Source of the DNA: Tissierellia bacterium
GTDB lineage: Bacteria; Bacillota; Clostridia; Tissierellales; Peptoniphilaceae
Length of the DNA: 64,000 nucleotides
NCBI GenBank assembly: GCA_030528125.1
Contig: JAUMZM010000003.1
Location: forward strand, 1-64,000
Reading direction: 5' to 3'
Notes under the pieces: model-generated
Databases searched by the model: none
What the model saw: only the letters and a program-made list of their open reading frames with translations
Told to the model about the DNA's origin: nothing
Position numbers and translations under genes: made by a program
Shown here: positions 16,765 to 26,578 of the stretch, piece after piece
Layout: every line of letters starts with the position of its first letter
Position numbering within the stretch: position 1 is the first letter of the stretch

Positions 16765-17718
16765 ATTAATAGAACAATAGAAATAAATGATAGCGAAACA
16801 GTAAGAATATTATTTGGTAATTTGGACAAAAATAGAAAATACATCGAAGAAAGATTTGATGTTAAATTAAAGATTAGAGATGGAAATCTGGTAATATCAG
16901 GTGATGAATTTACAACAAGCCTTGTAGAAGAATTAATAAGAAATCTAAGAAATGTAATAATAAAAGATAATAAGCTTGATTTTCAAAGTCTAAAATACCA
17001 TATAGATATTATGCAAAGAGAGAAAAAGGATGTCATAAAAGGTCTTTTAGATGATGTTATAGCAAATACAGCAGACGGAAAACCAATTAAACCCAAAACT
17101 CTAGGTCAGAAAAATTATGTAGATAAAATAAAAAATAATGACATAGTATTTGGAATAGGACCTGCAGGAACTGGAAAAACATATCTTGCAATGGCAATGG
17201 CTGTAAAAGCTTTTAGAAATAATGAAGTAAATAGAATTATACTTACAAGACCTGCCGTAGAAGCAGGAGAGAATCTTGGATTTTTGCCAGGAGATTTGCA
17301 AGAAAAGGTAGACCCATACCTAAGACCATTATACGATGCATTATTTGAGATAATGGGAGTAGAAAATTATCAGATGTTTGTAGAAAAGGGGCTAATTGAA
17401 GTTGCTCCCTTAGCTTATATGAGAGGTAGAACTCTTGATAATGCCTATGTAATATTAGATGAGGCACAAAATACAACCTATGAGCAGATGAAGATGTTTT
17501 TAACAAGGCTTGGATATGGATCTAAGGCAATAATTACAGGGGATAAAACTCAAGTAGATCTTCCTAGAGGTAAAAATTCTGGACTTCTTGCTGCAATAAA
17601 TATACTTAGCGATGTAAAGGGAATTTCATTTATGGAGTTTTCTTCTTATGACATTGTAAGGCATCCTTTAGTACAAAGAATAATAGATGCTTATAGCAAA
17701 TATGAGGAAGAAAAATGA
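16765..17718 (+). CDS. phoH: PhoH-family ATPase, probable ATT start
   Basis: PhoH-like proteins are predicted RNA-linked ATPases, functionally associated with YbeY. The 317-residue product has an N-terminal KH-like part, Walker A GPAGTGKT (about 132-139), and Walker B ILDEAQNTT with TGDKTQ and PRGKNSG motifs. Only a TTG (16693, inside a terminator hairpin) and a GTG (16756, inside the ribosome site) are in-frame conventional starts upstream of the conserved region. AAAAGGTGA (16751-16759) is correctly spaced for the ATT at 16765, giving INRTIEIND. Start confidence is therefore low; function confidence is high. The stop overlaps ybeY by four bases. Confidence 0.9.
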   Translation: MNRTIEINDSETVRILFGNLDKNRKYIEERFDVKLKIRDGNLVISGDEFTTSLVEELIRNLRNVIIKDNKLDFQSLKYHIDIMQREKKDVIKGLLDDVIANTADGKPIKPKTLGQKNYVDKIKNNDIVFGIGPAGTGKTYLAMAMAVKAFRNNEVNRIILTRPAVEAGENLGFLPGDLQEKVDPYLRPLYDALFEIMGVENYQMFVEKGLIEVAPLAYMRGRTLDNAYVILDEAQNTTYEQMKMFLTRLGYGSKAIITGDKTQVDLPRGKNSGLLAAINILSDVKGISFMEFSSYDIVRHPLVQRIIDAYSKYEEEK

Positions 17719-18164
17719 ATTTATTAATTGATAATAGAGATGATAATTTAAAAGTAGATGATAATCTTAGAGAAGATATTATATCTGTAATAAAAGAAGT
17801 CTTAAAAGTTGAAAAATTAAATGATAATTTTGAAATTTCATTAAGCTTTGTAGATGAAGATGAAATAAGAAAATTAAATAAAACCTATAGAAATATAGAT
17901 AATATAACAGATGTACTTAGCTTTCCCTTAGGTGTAATTGAAGATAGTGATTATGATATTCCACTTGGAGATATAGTAATTTGTGTACAAAGAGCTAAAG
18001 AGCAAGCAATGGATTATGGACATTCATTACAAAGAGAAATAATGTATTTAACTTGCCATTCCATGCTACATTTATTAGGATATGATCATATAGAACAGTC
18101 TGATAAAGAAGTTATGAGATCTAAAGAAAAAGAAATTATGAAAAATTTGGGTGTTTTCAAATGA
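17715..18164 (+). CDS. ybeY: Endoribonuclease YbeY (16S rRNA maturation)
   Basis: YbeY is a zinc endoribonuclease required for 16S 3'-end maturation and ribosome quality control. The 149-residue product has the metal motif H115-x3-H119-x5-H125 in HSMLHLLGYDH, plus the conserved TDVLSFPLG segment (65-73). It overlaps phoH by four bases and the downstream DgkA-PAP2 gene by four bases, so all three should be co-translated. In Bacillus the c-di-AMP phosphodiesterase gene pgpH (yqfF) lies between phoH and ybeY; here it is absent. Confidence 0.96.
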   Translation: MNLLIDNRDDNLKVDDNLREDIISVIKEVLKVEKLNDNFEISLSFVDEDEIRKLNKTYRNIDNITDVLSFPLGVIEDSDYDIPLGDIVICVQRAKEQAMDYGHSLQREIMYLTCHSMLHLLGYDHIEQSDKEVMRSKEKEIMKNLGVFK

Positions 18165-18946
18165 CAGAAGTTAACAAAAAAGATAATGATGATAAAGAAG
18201 AAAAAGACTTTGACCCAAAGGAAGGAAGAACTGCCGCAGAAAGATTTGTAAAAGGATTTGATTATGCTTTTGATGGAATAGTTTTTTCAATAAAAAATGA
18301 GAAGAATATGAAATTCCACGCGATAGCTTCTCTAGTGGTTCTTTTGTTTTCTCTTTTTATGAATATTTCAAGAATTGAAATGATTCTAGTAATACTTGCT
18401 ACATCATTTGTATTTGTATCAGAGCTTATAAATACAGCGATAGAGCAAACTGTAAATCTTGCAAGCAAGGGGAAATATTCGGAATTTGCAAAAGCTGCAA
18501 AAGATGTATCCGCAGGTGCAACACTTGTAGCTGCTGTAGGTGCTTTATTTGTAGCGTACTTGGTATTTTTTGATAAAGTAATTAATCTTTCAAATTCTGT
18601 ATTATTAAAAATTCAAAGAGCCCCAAGCCATCTTGCATTAATAACATTGGCATTCGTTGTAATATTTACAGTCTTATTAAAGGGATTATTCTATAGAGGA
18701 CATGGAACAGCATTTCATGGAGGAGCTGTAAGTGGACACACTGCAATTTCTTTCTCTCTTGCTACAATAGGTGCTATTATGGCAAGAGATGTAAACTTAG
18801 CTATAATATTTTTTCTAATAGCATTAATAGTTGCAGAAAGTAGATTTGAAGCAAATATTCACTCTATAAAAGAGATAATAGCAGGTGGTATATTGGGAAT
18901 AGTTTTGGCATTTCTTATATTTGGAGGATTTACATGGTTAATGTAG
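18161..18946 (+). CDS. DgkA-type lipid kinase fused to a PAP2-type lipid phosphatase
   Basis: This 261-residue protein joins two membrane domains. Residues about 23-140 are a DgkA/undecaprenol kinase domain: amphipathic FDYAFDGIVFSIKNE, then SELINTAIEQTVNL (88-99) with its acidic residues, and KAAKDVSAGA (111-120). Residues about 155-260 are PAP2-like, with SGH (191-193) and SRFEANIHSIKE, holding Arg228 and His234 in R-x5-H-x3-E spacing. One half would phosphorylate a lipid alcohol and the other dephosphorylate a lipid phosphate, most likely undecaprenol species in this cell type. The first PAP2 motif (K-x6-RP) is not clear. It overlaps ybeY by four bases and cdd by 13. Confidence 0.88.
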   Translation: MTEVNKKDNDDKEEKDFDPKEGRTAAERFVKGFDYAFDGIVFSIKNEKNMKFHAIASLVVLLFSLFMNISRIEMILVILATSFVFVSELINTAIEQTVNLASKGKYSEFAKAAKDVSAGATLVAAVGALFVAYLVFFDKVINLSNSVLLKIQRAPSHLALITLAFVVIFTVLLKGLFYRGHGTAFHGGAVSGHTAISFSLATIGAIMARDVNLAIIFFLIALIVAESRFEANIHSIKEIIAGGILGIVLAFLIFGGFTWLM

Positions 18947-19335
18947 AACAATTAATAAAAAAGGCGATAGAAAACAAAAAGAACTCTTATTCTCCTTATT
19001 CTAAATTTAGAGTATCAGCTGTTGTAGTGACTGATACTGGGAAAGTTTTTTATGGAGTAAATATAGAAAACGCATCTTATTCTCCAACAATTTGTGCAGA
19101 AAGATCTGCAATAAGCGCTGCAATTTCTAGTGGTGAAAGAAAGATTGATACCATAATAATAACAGGAGATAGTGGATATACTTATCCTTGTGGCGTGTGT
19201 AGGCAAGTTATAAGAGAGTTTATGGATAAAGATGGAAAGATTATTATAGCAAAAGATGAAAATGACTATAAAATATTTAGTATAGATGATCTATTGCCAA
19301 ATAGCTTTTCAAAAGAGGATGTAGAAAATGTTTAA
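18934..19335 (+). CDS. cdd: Cytidine deaminase
   Basis: Cdd converts cytidine and deoxycytidine to uridine forms for pyrimidine salvage. The 133-residue homotetrameric-type enzyme shows the zinc site C54-A-E56 in TICAERSA and C86/C89 in YPCGVCRQ. The ATG lies inside the end of the upstream lipid-kinase gene, nine bases after the GGAGG at 18921. It overlaps era by eight bases. The dgkA-cdd-era order is conserved in Bacillus. Confidence 0.97.
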   Translation: MVNVEQLIKKAIENKKNSYSPYSKFRVSAVVVTDTGKVFYGVNIENASYSPTICAERSAISAAISSGERKIDTIIITGDSGYTYPCGVCRQVIREFMDKDGKIIIAKDENDYKIFSIDDLLPNSFSKEDVENV

Positions 19336-20212
19336 ATCAGGTTTTGTATCAGTTGTAGGAAGAGCGAATGTCGGCAAGAGTACTCTTATGGAAAAGATCC
19401 TAAAAGAGAAAGTATCGATAATATCAAGCAAAGCTCAAACTACAAGAGATAAGATTCAAATCATATATAATGATGATAATAGTCAGATAATATTTCTTGA
19501 TACTCCAGGAATTCAAGAACCTAGAAATAAATTGCAAGACTATCTTTTAGAAGTATCTAAGGAAAGCTTAGAAGAAAGAGATCTTGTTGTATTTGTGGTT
19601 GATAATAGTCTAGAGATTGGAAGACTTGATCATTACATATTGGATTTACTTTCTAAAGTTAACAGAAAAAAAATCTTACTTATAAATAAAATAGATCTTA
19701 TAACAGATGATGAGTATAAGCTAATAGAAGATAAGTACAGATCTATGGGAATATTTGAAGATATAGTAGGGATTTCGGCACTAAGAGATACCAATATAGA
19801 TAGATTTATAGAAGTCATAAAGGATAATCTAGATGAAGGCCCTATGTATTATCCAAATGATATGATTACAGATAAATCAGAAAGATTTATAGTCTCAGAG
19901 ATAATAAGAGAAAAAGCTCTAAAAAGGCTTGGAGCAGAGATACCACATGGAATATTTGTAAGAATAGATCAATTCAAAAAAAGAAAAGATAAAAATCTAT
20001 ATGATATTTATGCTACAATAATAACAGAAAAAGAAAGTCACAAACAAATAGTAATAGGCAAGAAGGGATCTAAGATTCTTCAAATTGGACAAGATGCAAG
20101 AGAAGATATAGAAAGGTTTATGAATGCTAAAGTCTTTTTAAAGCTTTGGGTAAAAGTTGAAAAAGACTGGAGAAAGAACAAGAACATGGTGGAGAAATTT
20201 GGCTACAAATAA
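19328..20212 (+). CDS. era: GTPase Era (16S rRNA processing)
   Basis: Era is a GTPase that binds the 3' end of 16S rRNA and checks 30S assembly. The 294-residue protein has G1 GRANVGKST (10-18), G3 DTPG, G4 NKID, and a C-terminal KH domain with IVIGKKGSKILQIGQDARED-like sequence near residues 240-260. It overlaps cdd at its start and recO at its end, the normal cdd-era-recO arrangement. Together with ybeY nearby, it supports a 16S maturation role for this operon. Confidence 0.98.
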   Translation: MFKSGFVSVVGRANVGKSTLMEKILKEKVSIISSKAQTTRDKIQIIYNDDNSQIIFLDTPGIQEPRNKLQDYLLEVSKESLEERDLVVFVVDNSLEIGRLDHYILDLLSKVNRKKILLINKIDLITDDEYKLIEDKYRSMGIFEDIVGISALRDTNIDRFIEVIKDNLDEGPMYYPNDMITDKSERFIVSEIIREKALKRLGAEIPHGIFVRIDQFKKRKDKNLYDIYATIITEKESHKQIVIGKKGSKILQIGQDAREDIERFMNAKVFLKLWVKVEKDWRKNKNMVEKFGYK

Positions 20213-20960
20213 TCTATCAGATATAGAAGGTTTTGTATTAAGAGAGATAAAGTACAAAGAATCAAGTAAAATACTTGAAATCTTTACAAAAGAAATGGGA
20301 AGAATTTCTGTCATAGCAAATTCAGTTGAATCAAAGAAAAGGCAAAATCTCTCATCAACTCTTAGATTTACAAAATCAAGTTATAATTTGAATAAATCAG
20401 CTAAGATATATTATCTAAAAGATGCTTATTTACTGGAAGGTTACTCAAAGAGTAATAGAAATTATGAAATAATCTTATATAAATCAGCAATTTGTGATTT
20501 ATTGTTAAGGACAATTGATGAAATAGATAAGGATACGGTATATAATTTATTAGATAGTACATTTAGATCTTTTGAAGATGCAAAAGAAAATTATTCTTAT
20601 ATTTTCTTATCATTTATGATAAAATACATATCTTTTATAGGATTTAAGCCTAACCTTGATTATTGTTCAAATGATAATAAATTGATAAAGAAAGAAGATA
20701 AGATTTCTTTTAGCATACAATCTGGAGGCGTTTTATGTAGCAATTGTATAAGTCTTTTTCCTGATTCAATAAATTTAACAAAAAAAGATTTACTTGATTT
20801 AAAAAGATTGTTATACACGCCAACAAAAGATATTAGCAAATTATATAGTGACATAGACAAAAACAAGTTATATTATATTATAATAGAATTTATATTAGAT
20901 AAATTGGAAATAAAAAAATTCAGTTCACTAAAATGGCTGGATGAAATTTTTAAAAGTTAG
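20199..20960 (+). CDS. recO: DNA repair protein RecO
   Basis: RecO helps load RecA onto SSB-coated single strands (RecFOR pathway) and anneals strands. The predicted 253-residue product has an N-terminal OB-fold ([19 protein letters not shown] onward; described in parts) and a helical C-terminal domain with cysteines in the zinc-site region (DYCSND and VLCSNC). The start is TTG 20199, four bases after GGTGGAG, since the open frame upstream lies within era. It overlaps the end of era by 14 bases. glyQ follows eight bases after the stop. Confidence 0.9.
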   Translation: MATNNLSDIEGFVLREIKYKESSKILEIFTKEMGRISVIANSVESKKRQNLSSTLRFTKSSYNLNKSAKIYYLKDAYLLEGYSKSNRNYEIILYKSAICDLLLRTIDEIDKDTVYNLLDSTFRSFEDAKENYSYIFLSFMIKYISFIGFKPNLDYCSNDNKLIKKEDKISFSIQSGGVLCSNCISLFPDSINLTKKDLLDLKRLLYTPTKDISKLYSDIDKNKLYYIIIEFILDKLEIKKFSSLKWLDEIFKS

Positions 20961-20968
20961 GAGTATAT

Positions 20969-21844
20969 ATGTATTTTCAAGATTTAATGATGACCTTATT
21001 AGACTATTGGTCCAAGCAAGGATGCACAGTTCTAATGGGATATGATGTAGAAAAAGGCGCAGGAACGATGAGTCCTTACACATTTTTAAAGTCTCTTGGT
21101 AAAGAGCCTTGGAAGACTGTTTACATAGAGCCTTCAAGAAGACCTGCAGATGGAAGATATGGAGAAAATCCAAATAGATTATATCAACATTTACAATTAC
21201 AGGTTTTATTAAAGCCAACACCTGAAAACATTCAAGACTTATATCTAAAGTCACTAGAAGTTATTGGAATAAATCCTAAAGAACATGATATAAGATTTGT
21301 AGAGGACAATTGGCAATCACCTAACCTTGGAGCATGGGGACTTGGATGGGAAGTATGGCTTGATGGTATGGAAATTACACAATTTACATATTTCCAACAA
21401 GTAGGTGGAATAAATTGCGAGCTTGAAAGTGGAGAGATCACAATGGGACTTGAAAGAATCTGCATGTACTTACAAGATGTAGATAATGTTTTTGATATAA
21501 AATGGTCAGAAAATATCAAGTACGAAGATATCTTTAAAGAAGCAGAATATGAAAATTCAAAATATTCTTTCGAGGATGCAGATGATGACCTTCTAATTGA
21601 TCTATTCTCACAATATGAAAGAGAAGCTAATAGATTAATAGATATTAACTTAGTATATCCAGCTTATGATAATGTATTAAAATGTTCTCATACATTTAAT
21701 GTATTGGATGCAAAAGGAGCAATATCAGCATCAGAAAGAAATCACTATATAAAAAGAATTAGAGATATAGCAAGTAAAGTTGCAAGTTGTTATATACAAA
21801 AAAGAGAAGAATTGGGATATCCTCTTTTAGAAAGGAATAAATAA
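20969..21844 (+). CDS. glyQ: Glycyl-tRNA synthetase alpha subunit
   Basis: GlyQ is the catalytic class II subunit of the bacterial alpha2-beta2 GlyRS. The 291-residue product starts [19 protein letters not shown], and carries the family blocks [17 protein letters not shown] and [18 protein letters not shown] (each given in short form). The alpha-beta form, rather than the single-chain enzyme, is usual in Bacilli and many clostridial relatives. No T-box leader is seen in the eight bases before it, so it depends on upstream transcription. Its stop overlaps the glyS start by one base. Confidence 0.98.
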   Translation: MYFQDLMMTLLDYWSKQGCTVLMGYDVEKGAGTMSPYTFLKSLGKEPWKTVYIEPSRRPADGRYGENPNRLYQHLQLQVLLKPTPENIQDLYLKSLEVIGINPKEHDIRFVEDNWQSPNLGAWGLGWEVWLDGMEITQFTYFQQVGGINCELESGEITMGLERICMYLQDVDNVFDIKWSENIKYEDIFKEAEYENSKYSFEDADDDLLIDLFSQYEREANRLIDINLVYPAYDNVLKCSHTFNVLDAKGAISASERNHYIKRIRDIASKVASCYIQKREELGYPLLERNK

Positions 21845-23916
21845 TGAGTAATTATCTATTAGAAATTGGCGTTGAGGAGATGCCATCTGATTATGTCAAA
21901 TCTACAAAAGATCAACTAAAAGAAAAGTTCAATAAACTTTTAGATGACAATAGTTTTGAGCATGATGATGTAATAGTTGAAAGCACTCCTAGAAGATTTG
22001 CAGTATTTATAAATAATATAAATTCAAAACAAAAAGAAAAAGAAATAAAAATAAAAGGACCTAGTGCAAAAATCTCTTATGATGAAAATAACAATCCATC
22101 AAAAGCCCTTTTAGGATTTTTGAAAGGACGGGGATTAGAAGTTGATAATGTAATAATAGAAGATTTCAAGGGAGAAGACTATGTCTTTGTAAAAAAGATA
22201 AGTAAGTCAAAAGATATATCAGAAGTTTTAAAAGAAAATGTATATGAACTTGTAAAATCACTCACTTTCCCAAGATCTATGAGATGGGGTGGCAAATCTA
22301 TAAGATTTGCAAGACCAATTAGATGGTTTGTAAGTCTACTTGATAATGAAATTCTAAAGTTTGATGCAGAAGGAATTAAGGTTTCTAATGAAACAAAAGG
22401 ACATAGAGTATTAGGAAAAGATAATATCGTAATTGAAAATCAAGATGATTACGAACAACTTCTAAAAGAAAATTATGTAATCTTATCATACAAAGAAAGA
22501 AAAAATATAATTCTTAGAGGATTAAATAGGCTTGCTAATGAAAATGGTGGAAATTTCCTAAAAGATGAGGACCTATTAGATGAAGTCATAAATATAGTAG
22601 AATATCCTACTGTAATTTTAGGTAATCTTGATAATAAATATTTAAAACTTCCTAAAGAAGTAATAATAACTCCAATGAAAGATCATCAAAGATATTTCCC
22701 CGTAGTAGATGACAAGGGTAATCTTCTACCTTACTTTTTAACTGTAAGAAATGGTGATGAAACTGCATTAGAAAATGTCGTAAGCGGAAATGAAAGAGTT
22801 CTAACAGCAAGACTCGAAGATGCAAGATTCTTCTATGAAAAAGATATGGAAAAGAATTTAGATGAATATGTAAATGAATTATCTAGACTTAAATTCTATG
22901 AAGGTCTTGGAAATATGGAAAAGAAGACTCAAAGATTGGAACTTCTATCAAAACAATATCTTAAGAAATTTGGAATGGGAGAAGATATTGAACAAAAAGT
23001 AACAAGGGCTGCACATCTTTCAAAGGCAGATCTTGTAACACAAATGGTAATAGAATTTACAGAGTTACAAGGAGTTATAGGTAGAATATATGCTAACAAA
23101 AATGGCGAAGATGAAATGGTAGCAAAGGCTATAGAAGAGCAATATCTTCCACTTTCTACAAATGGAGATCTTCCAGAATCATCAGTTGGATTGGTTTTAT
23201 CTGTATCAGATAAGTTTGATACTATTTGTGGACTTTATGCAATAGAAAACTATGTTACAGGAACAAAGGATCCTTATGGACTTAGAAGACAAGCCCTTGG
23301 AATAATCAACATATTTATAGAAAATAAGATAGATGTAGATTTAAAAGAACTTATAAAAGATTCATTATTTATCTATACTGATAAAGATGAATTAGCTCTA
23401 GATTATGATAATACTAGCAATAAAGTCTTAGAATTTATAATTGATAGATTAAAAAATAAGCTTCTTGATGAAGGATATAAGTATGATTATCTAAATGCAA
23501 TCATAAATACAGGTGCATCAAATATCTATGATATCTATATAAGATTAAACGAATTAAATGAATTTTCTAAAGTAGAAAATTTCGATGAAGTTCTAAACTA
23601 CTTTATAAGAGTTGATAATCTAACAAAAGATTTTGATGGAATTGAGGTTGATGAAAGCTTAATCGAAGATGGAATCGAAAGAGAAGTTTATGAATTTGTA
23701 AAGACATTCGAAAATTTCGATAAGTTATTTAACTTAAGACAATACAACGAAATTCTTTTAAAATTATCTAGTGGTATGGATGTTGTAAATAAATATCTTG
23801 ATAATACAATGATAAATGTAGAAGATGAGAAAATAAGAAATAATAGATTATCTTTACTTAATTTAATAGCTGTAAATATCAAAAAAATATTTATACCTGA
23901 AGAAATAGTAAAATAG
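21844..23916 (+). CDS. glyS: Glycyl-tRNA synthetase beta subunit
   Basis: GlyS is the tRNA-binding and structural partner of GlyQ. The 690-residue product begins [18 protein letters not shown], the usual N-terminus of the family. It contains the B3/B4- and HD-like regions with FPRSMRWGG and FARPIRWFV around residues 140-160, KDHQRYFPV near 280, and GTKDPYGLRRQALGI near 475-490. The length is normal. It starts inside the glyQ stop codon, so the two subunits should be made in step. The PPDK regulator follows nine bases later. Confidence 0.97.
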   Translation: MSNYLLEIGVEEMPSDYVKSTKDQLKEKFNKLLDDNSFEHDDVIVESTPRRFAVFINNINSKQKEKEIKIKGPSAKISYDENNNPSKALLGFLKGRGLEVDNVIIEDFKGEDYVFVKKISKSKDISEVLKENVYELVKSLTFPRSMRWGGKSIRFARPIRWFVSLLDNEILKFDAEGIKVSNETKGHRVLGKDNIVIENQDDYEQLLKENYVILSYKERKNIILRGLNRLANENGGNFLKDEDLLDEVINIVEYPTVILGNLDNKYLKLPKEVIITPMKDHQRYFPVVDDKGNLLPYFLTVRNGDETALENVVSGNERVLTARLEDARFFYEKDMEKNLDEYVNELSRLKFYEGLGNMEKKTQRLELLSKQYLKKFGMGEDIEQKVTRAAHLSKADLVTQMVIEFTELQGVIGRIYANKNGEDEMVAKAIEEQYLPLSTNGDLPESSVGLVLSVSDKFDTICGLYAIENYVTGTKDPYGLRRQALGIINIFIENKIDVDLKELIKDSLFIYTDKDELALDYDNTSNKVLEFIIDRLKNKLLDEGYKYDYLNAIINTGASNIYDIYIRLNELNEFSKVENFDEVLNYFIRVDNLTKDFDGIEVDESLIEDGIEREVYEFVKTFENFDKLFNLRQYNEILLKLSSGMDVVNKYLDNTMINVEDEKIRNNRLSLLNLIAVNIKKIFIPEEIVK

Positions 23917-23925
23917 GAGGATTAG

Positions 23926-24753
23926 ATGTCTAATGGCATTTTAAAAATCTATATCGTATCAGACTCTACTGGAGAAACTGCAGAGATTTATACGAAAAGT
24001 GTAATAGCACAATTTCCAGATGTTAAAAATCAAATACTTAGAAAGTCTGACATCAACACAAAAGAGAAAGTTGATAAATTAGTTGAAAAAATAGAAGACA
24101 ATTCTCTTATAATTCAGACAATAGCTAATATTGAAATAAGCGAATATTTTAGAGAGCTTTTAAAAGCTAAGAAAAATGTTGAATGTTTGGATATTTTAGG
24201 AGAAGGAATTGAAAAAGTCGAAAAACTTACTTCATATAAAGCTATAAGAGAAAGAGGACTTACAAGAACTTTATCAGATGATTATTTTAGCATGATAGAT
24301 TCTGTGGAATTTGCTGTAAAATATGATGATGGAAAGGATCCTAGAGGATTATTAGAAGCAGATATTGTATTAGTTGGAGTATCTAGAACTTCAAAAACCC
24401 CATTATCAATGCTTCTTGCAACCAAAAATTATAAGGTATGTAATCTTCCATTAGTTCCAGAAATACAACTTCCAGAGCAAATATTTGAGGTTGATCCTGA
24501 TAGGATAATAGGACTTATAATAGATATAGACAAATTATCTGCTATTAGAGAAGAAAGGTCAAAGGCTTTAGGCCTTGGATCAAAGTCTTTATACTTTGAA
24601 GAAGAAAGAATCAAAGACGAACTAGATTATGCTAAAGGAGTCTTTGATGATTTGGGATGTAAGGTAATAGATGTGACAAATCTTACTATTGAACAAACGG
24701 CAACGAAAATAATAAGATATTACAAGAAAGCTTTGAAAAATAAAGAAAGTTAA
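23926..24753 (+). CDS. Pyruvate,phosphate dikinase regulatory protein (kinase/phosphorylase, DUF299)
   Basis: Members of this family phosphorylate and dephosphorylate a threonine on pyruvate,phosphate dikinase or PEP synthase, using ADP and phosphate. The 275-residue product begins with the conserved YIVSDSTGETAE (9-20) and has the P-loop-like GVSRTSKTP at 151-159. It suggests that the cell has PPDK, a common glycolytic enzyme in anaerobes, though no such gene is in the window. It lies next to glyS, as yqfL does in Bacillus. A terminator follows 19 bases after the stop. Confidence 0.93.
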   Translation: MSNGILKIYIVSDSTGETAEIYTKSVIAQFPDVKNQILRKSDINTKEKVDKLVEKIEDNSLIIQTIANIEISEYFRELLKAKKNVECLDILGEGIEKVEKLTSYKAIRERGLTRTLSDDYFSMIDSVEFAVKYDDGKDPRGLLEADIVLVGVSRTSKTPLSMLLATKNYKVCNLPLVPEIQLPEQIFEVDPDRIIGLIIDIDKLSAIREERSKALGLGSKSLYFEEERIKDELDYAKGVFDDLGCKVIDVTNLTIEQTATKIIRYYKKALKNKES

Positions 24754-24772
24754 AAATTCTAATGTGTAACTT

Positions 24773-24795
24773 AAAAGCCCCTTAGGGGGCTTTTC
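24773..24795 (+). terminator. Terminator after the PPDK regulator gene
   Basis: A 9-bp stem AAAAGCCCC/GGGGCTTTT with loop TTAG ends the era-recO-glyQS transcription unit. Confidence 0.9.
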
Positions 24796-24800
24796 TTAAA

Positions 24801-24828
24801 TTGTAAACATTAAAAAAACAAGTATAAT
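24801..24828 (+). promoter_or_regulatory. Promoter of dnaG-rpoD
   Basis: TTGTAA (24801-24806) and a perfect TATAAT (24823-24828) are 16 bases apart and lie 25 bases before the dnaG start. Confidence 0.75.
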
Positions 24829-24853
24829 ATCCAATATATTGGAGGTTTTTTAA

Positions 24854-26578
24854 TTGAGTTACATTTCCGATGAGAAGAAACAAGAAATCTTAGACAAGGC
24901 AGATATAGTTGCAGTAGTCGGAGAATATGTAGATTTAAAAAAAAGTGGATCTTCCTATGTAGGGCTTTGTCCATTTCATAATGATAAAAATCCATCTTTT
25001 AGTGTAAGCGAATCAAGGGGAACTTTTCGCTGTTTTGCCTGCAATGAAGGTGGAGATGTTATAAGTTTTATTATGAAAATAGAAAATGTTGGCTTTATGG
25101 AAGCTTTAAAAATTCTTGCAGATAAAACAGGTGTAACGCTTGATTATCAAAATGAAGAGGATAAGAAGAAAAGTCAAAGGCAAAAACTTCTATATGATAT
25201 AAACCGTGAAGTTATGATGCACTTTTATAAAAATCTTCTTACAAGCAAAAGAGCAGTAGATTATCTTAAGAAAAGAAAGTTAAATTCTAAAGTTGTGAAT
25301 ACTTTCATGCTGGGATATGCAAAAGATGGATGGGATGATTTGCTTAATTTTGCCAAAGAAAAAGGATACTTATTAGATGATCTAGTTGATTTAGGTTTGC
25401 TTTCAAAAACAGATAATGGCAGATACTATGATAAGTATAGAGATAGGTTGATCTTTCCTATAATCAGTCACAAATCAAAGATTATAGGATTTGGAGGAAG
25501 AATACTAACTGATAAAAAGCCCAAATATCTTAATAGTCCTGAAAATGAAATCTTTCAAAAAAGATATAATCTTTATGCCTTAAATATTTTTAAAAGGCAG
25601 AATGATAAAAGAATAATACTTGTTGAAGGATATATGGATGTTATAGCACTTAATAATAGGGGTATCGAAAATGCGGTTGCATCTTTGGGAACAGCTTTTA
25701 CTAAAGAACAGGCGAATCTTATAAAAAGATACTCTGATTCGATATACATTTGCTATGATTCAGATCAAGCTGGAATAAATGCTACAAAAAAAGCTATAGA
25801 TGTCTTTAGACAAATAGATGTAAATCCAAAAATAATAGAGCTTACAGAAGGGCTTGATCCTGATGAATATGTACAAAAATATGGGGTTGAAGGTTTTAAT
25901 TATAAAATAGAAAACGCAAAGGACTCCTATGATTATGAATTAGATAAGATCTTTGAAATATTTGAAAACACAAAAGATAAAGACAAAAATTCAAAGATAA
26001 ATCTTTTCATAGATTTTTTAGCAAAGATAGAAAGCAATATATTAATAGATAGATATCTAAATGAAATAGGCAAAAGGTTAGATGTCGATCAACAAGCAAT
26101 AAAAAAAGATCTTTATAATAGAAAAAAGATTCTAAATACTATAAATAAAGACAAAAACGAAGTTACAAATCCAATATATACCAAAGAAGTAAAAAATTTG
26201 AATTCTCAAATTGATGTTTTAAACGTATTTTTAAATAATAGAGATTCTTACTATAAATACCAAAAATTATTTGATAATTTTTTAAATGATGATAGGCTAC
26301 TTTCTATAAAACACTTTATAGAAGTAGAAGATGAATGCAACTTAAAAAAAATACAAGAAAATTTCGCATTTTCAGATTATAAAAGTATAATAGAAAGGCT
26401 TTATAATATCAAAGACATACCTGTAAAAGAGTTGGTTGATTTGATATTGAGGCTTAAAAGACAGGAAGTCAAAAGAAAATTTATTAATAAAGAAATAGAT
26501 TATGAGAAAGTACAACAAGAACAAGATTTAATAAACTTCTACGCTAGGGGGAAGACTGATGACAAACGAAAGCAATGA
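24854..26578 (+). CDS. dnaG: DNA primase
   Basis: DnaG makes RNA primers at the replication fork. The 574-residue protein has the N-terminal CHC2 zinc finger (C39, H42, C60, C63), the catalytic core with the TOPRIM glutamate in [11 protein letters not shown] and acidic YDSDQAG, and a helical C-terminal helicase-binding region. The start is TTG 24854, eight bases after GGAGG, giving [12 protein letters not shown]. Its 3' end overlaps rpoD by 20 bases. This dnaG-rpoD pair is the core of the macromolecular synthesis operon; rpsU lies about 10 kb upstream instead of beside it. Confidence 0.97.
   Translation: MSYISDEKKQEILDKADIVAVVGEYVDLKKSGSSYVGLCPFHNDKNPSFSVSESRGTFRCFACNEGGDVISFIMKIENVGFMEALKILADKTGVTLDYQNEEDKKKSQRQKLLYDINREVMMHFYKNLLTSKRAVDYLKKRKLNSKVVNTFMLGYAKDGWDDLLNFAKEKGYLLDDLVDLGLLSKTDNGRYYDKYRDRLIFPIISHKSKIIGFGGRILTDKKPKYLNSPENEIFQKRYNLYALNIFKRQNDKRIILVEGYMDVIALNNRGIENAVASLGTAFTKEQANLIKRYSDSIYICYDSDQAGINATKKAIDVFRQIDVNPKIIELTEGLDPDEYVQKYGVEGFNYKIENAKDSYDYELDKIFEIFENTKDKDKNSKINLFIDFLAKIESNILIDRYLNEIGKRLDVDQQAIKKDLYNRKKILNTINKDKNEVTNPIYTKEVKNLNSQIDVLNVFLNNRDSYYKYQKLFDNFLNDDRLLSIKHFIEVEDECNLKKIQENFAFSDYKSIIERLYNIKDIPVKELVDLILRLKRQEVKRKFINKEIDYEKVQQEQDLINFYARGKTDDKRKQ

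Noticed and set aside
20961-20968. T-box riboswitch before glyQS
   Set aside because: Only eight bases separate recO and glyQ, with no room for specifier or antiterminator structures.
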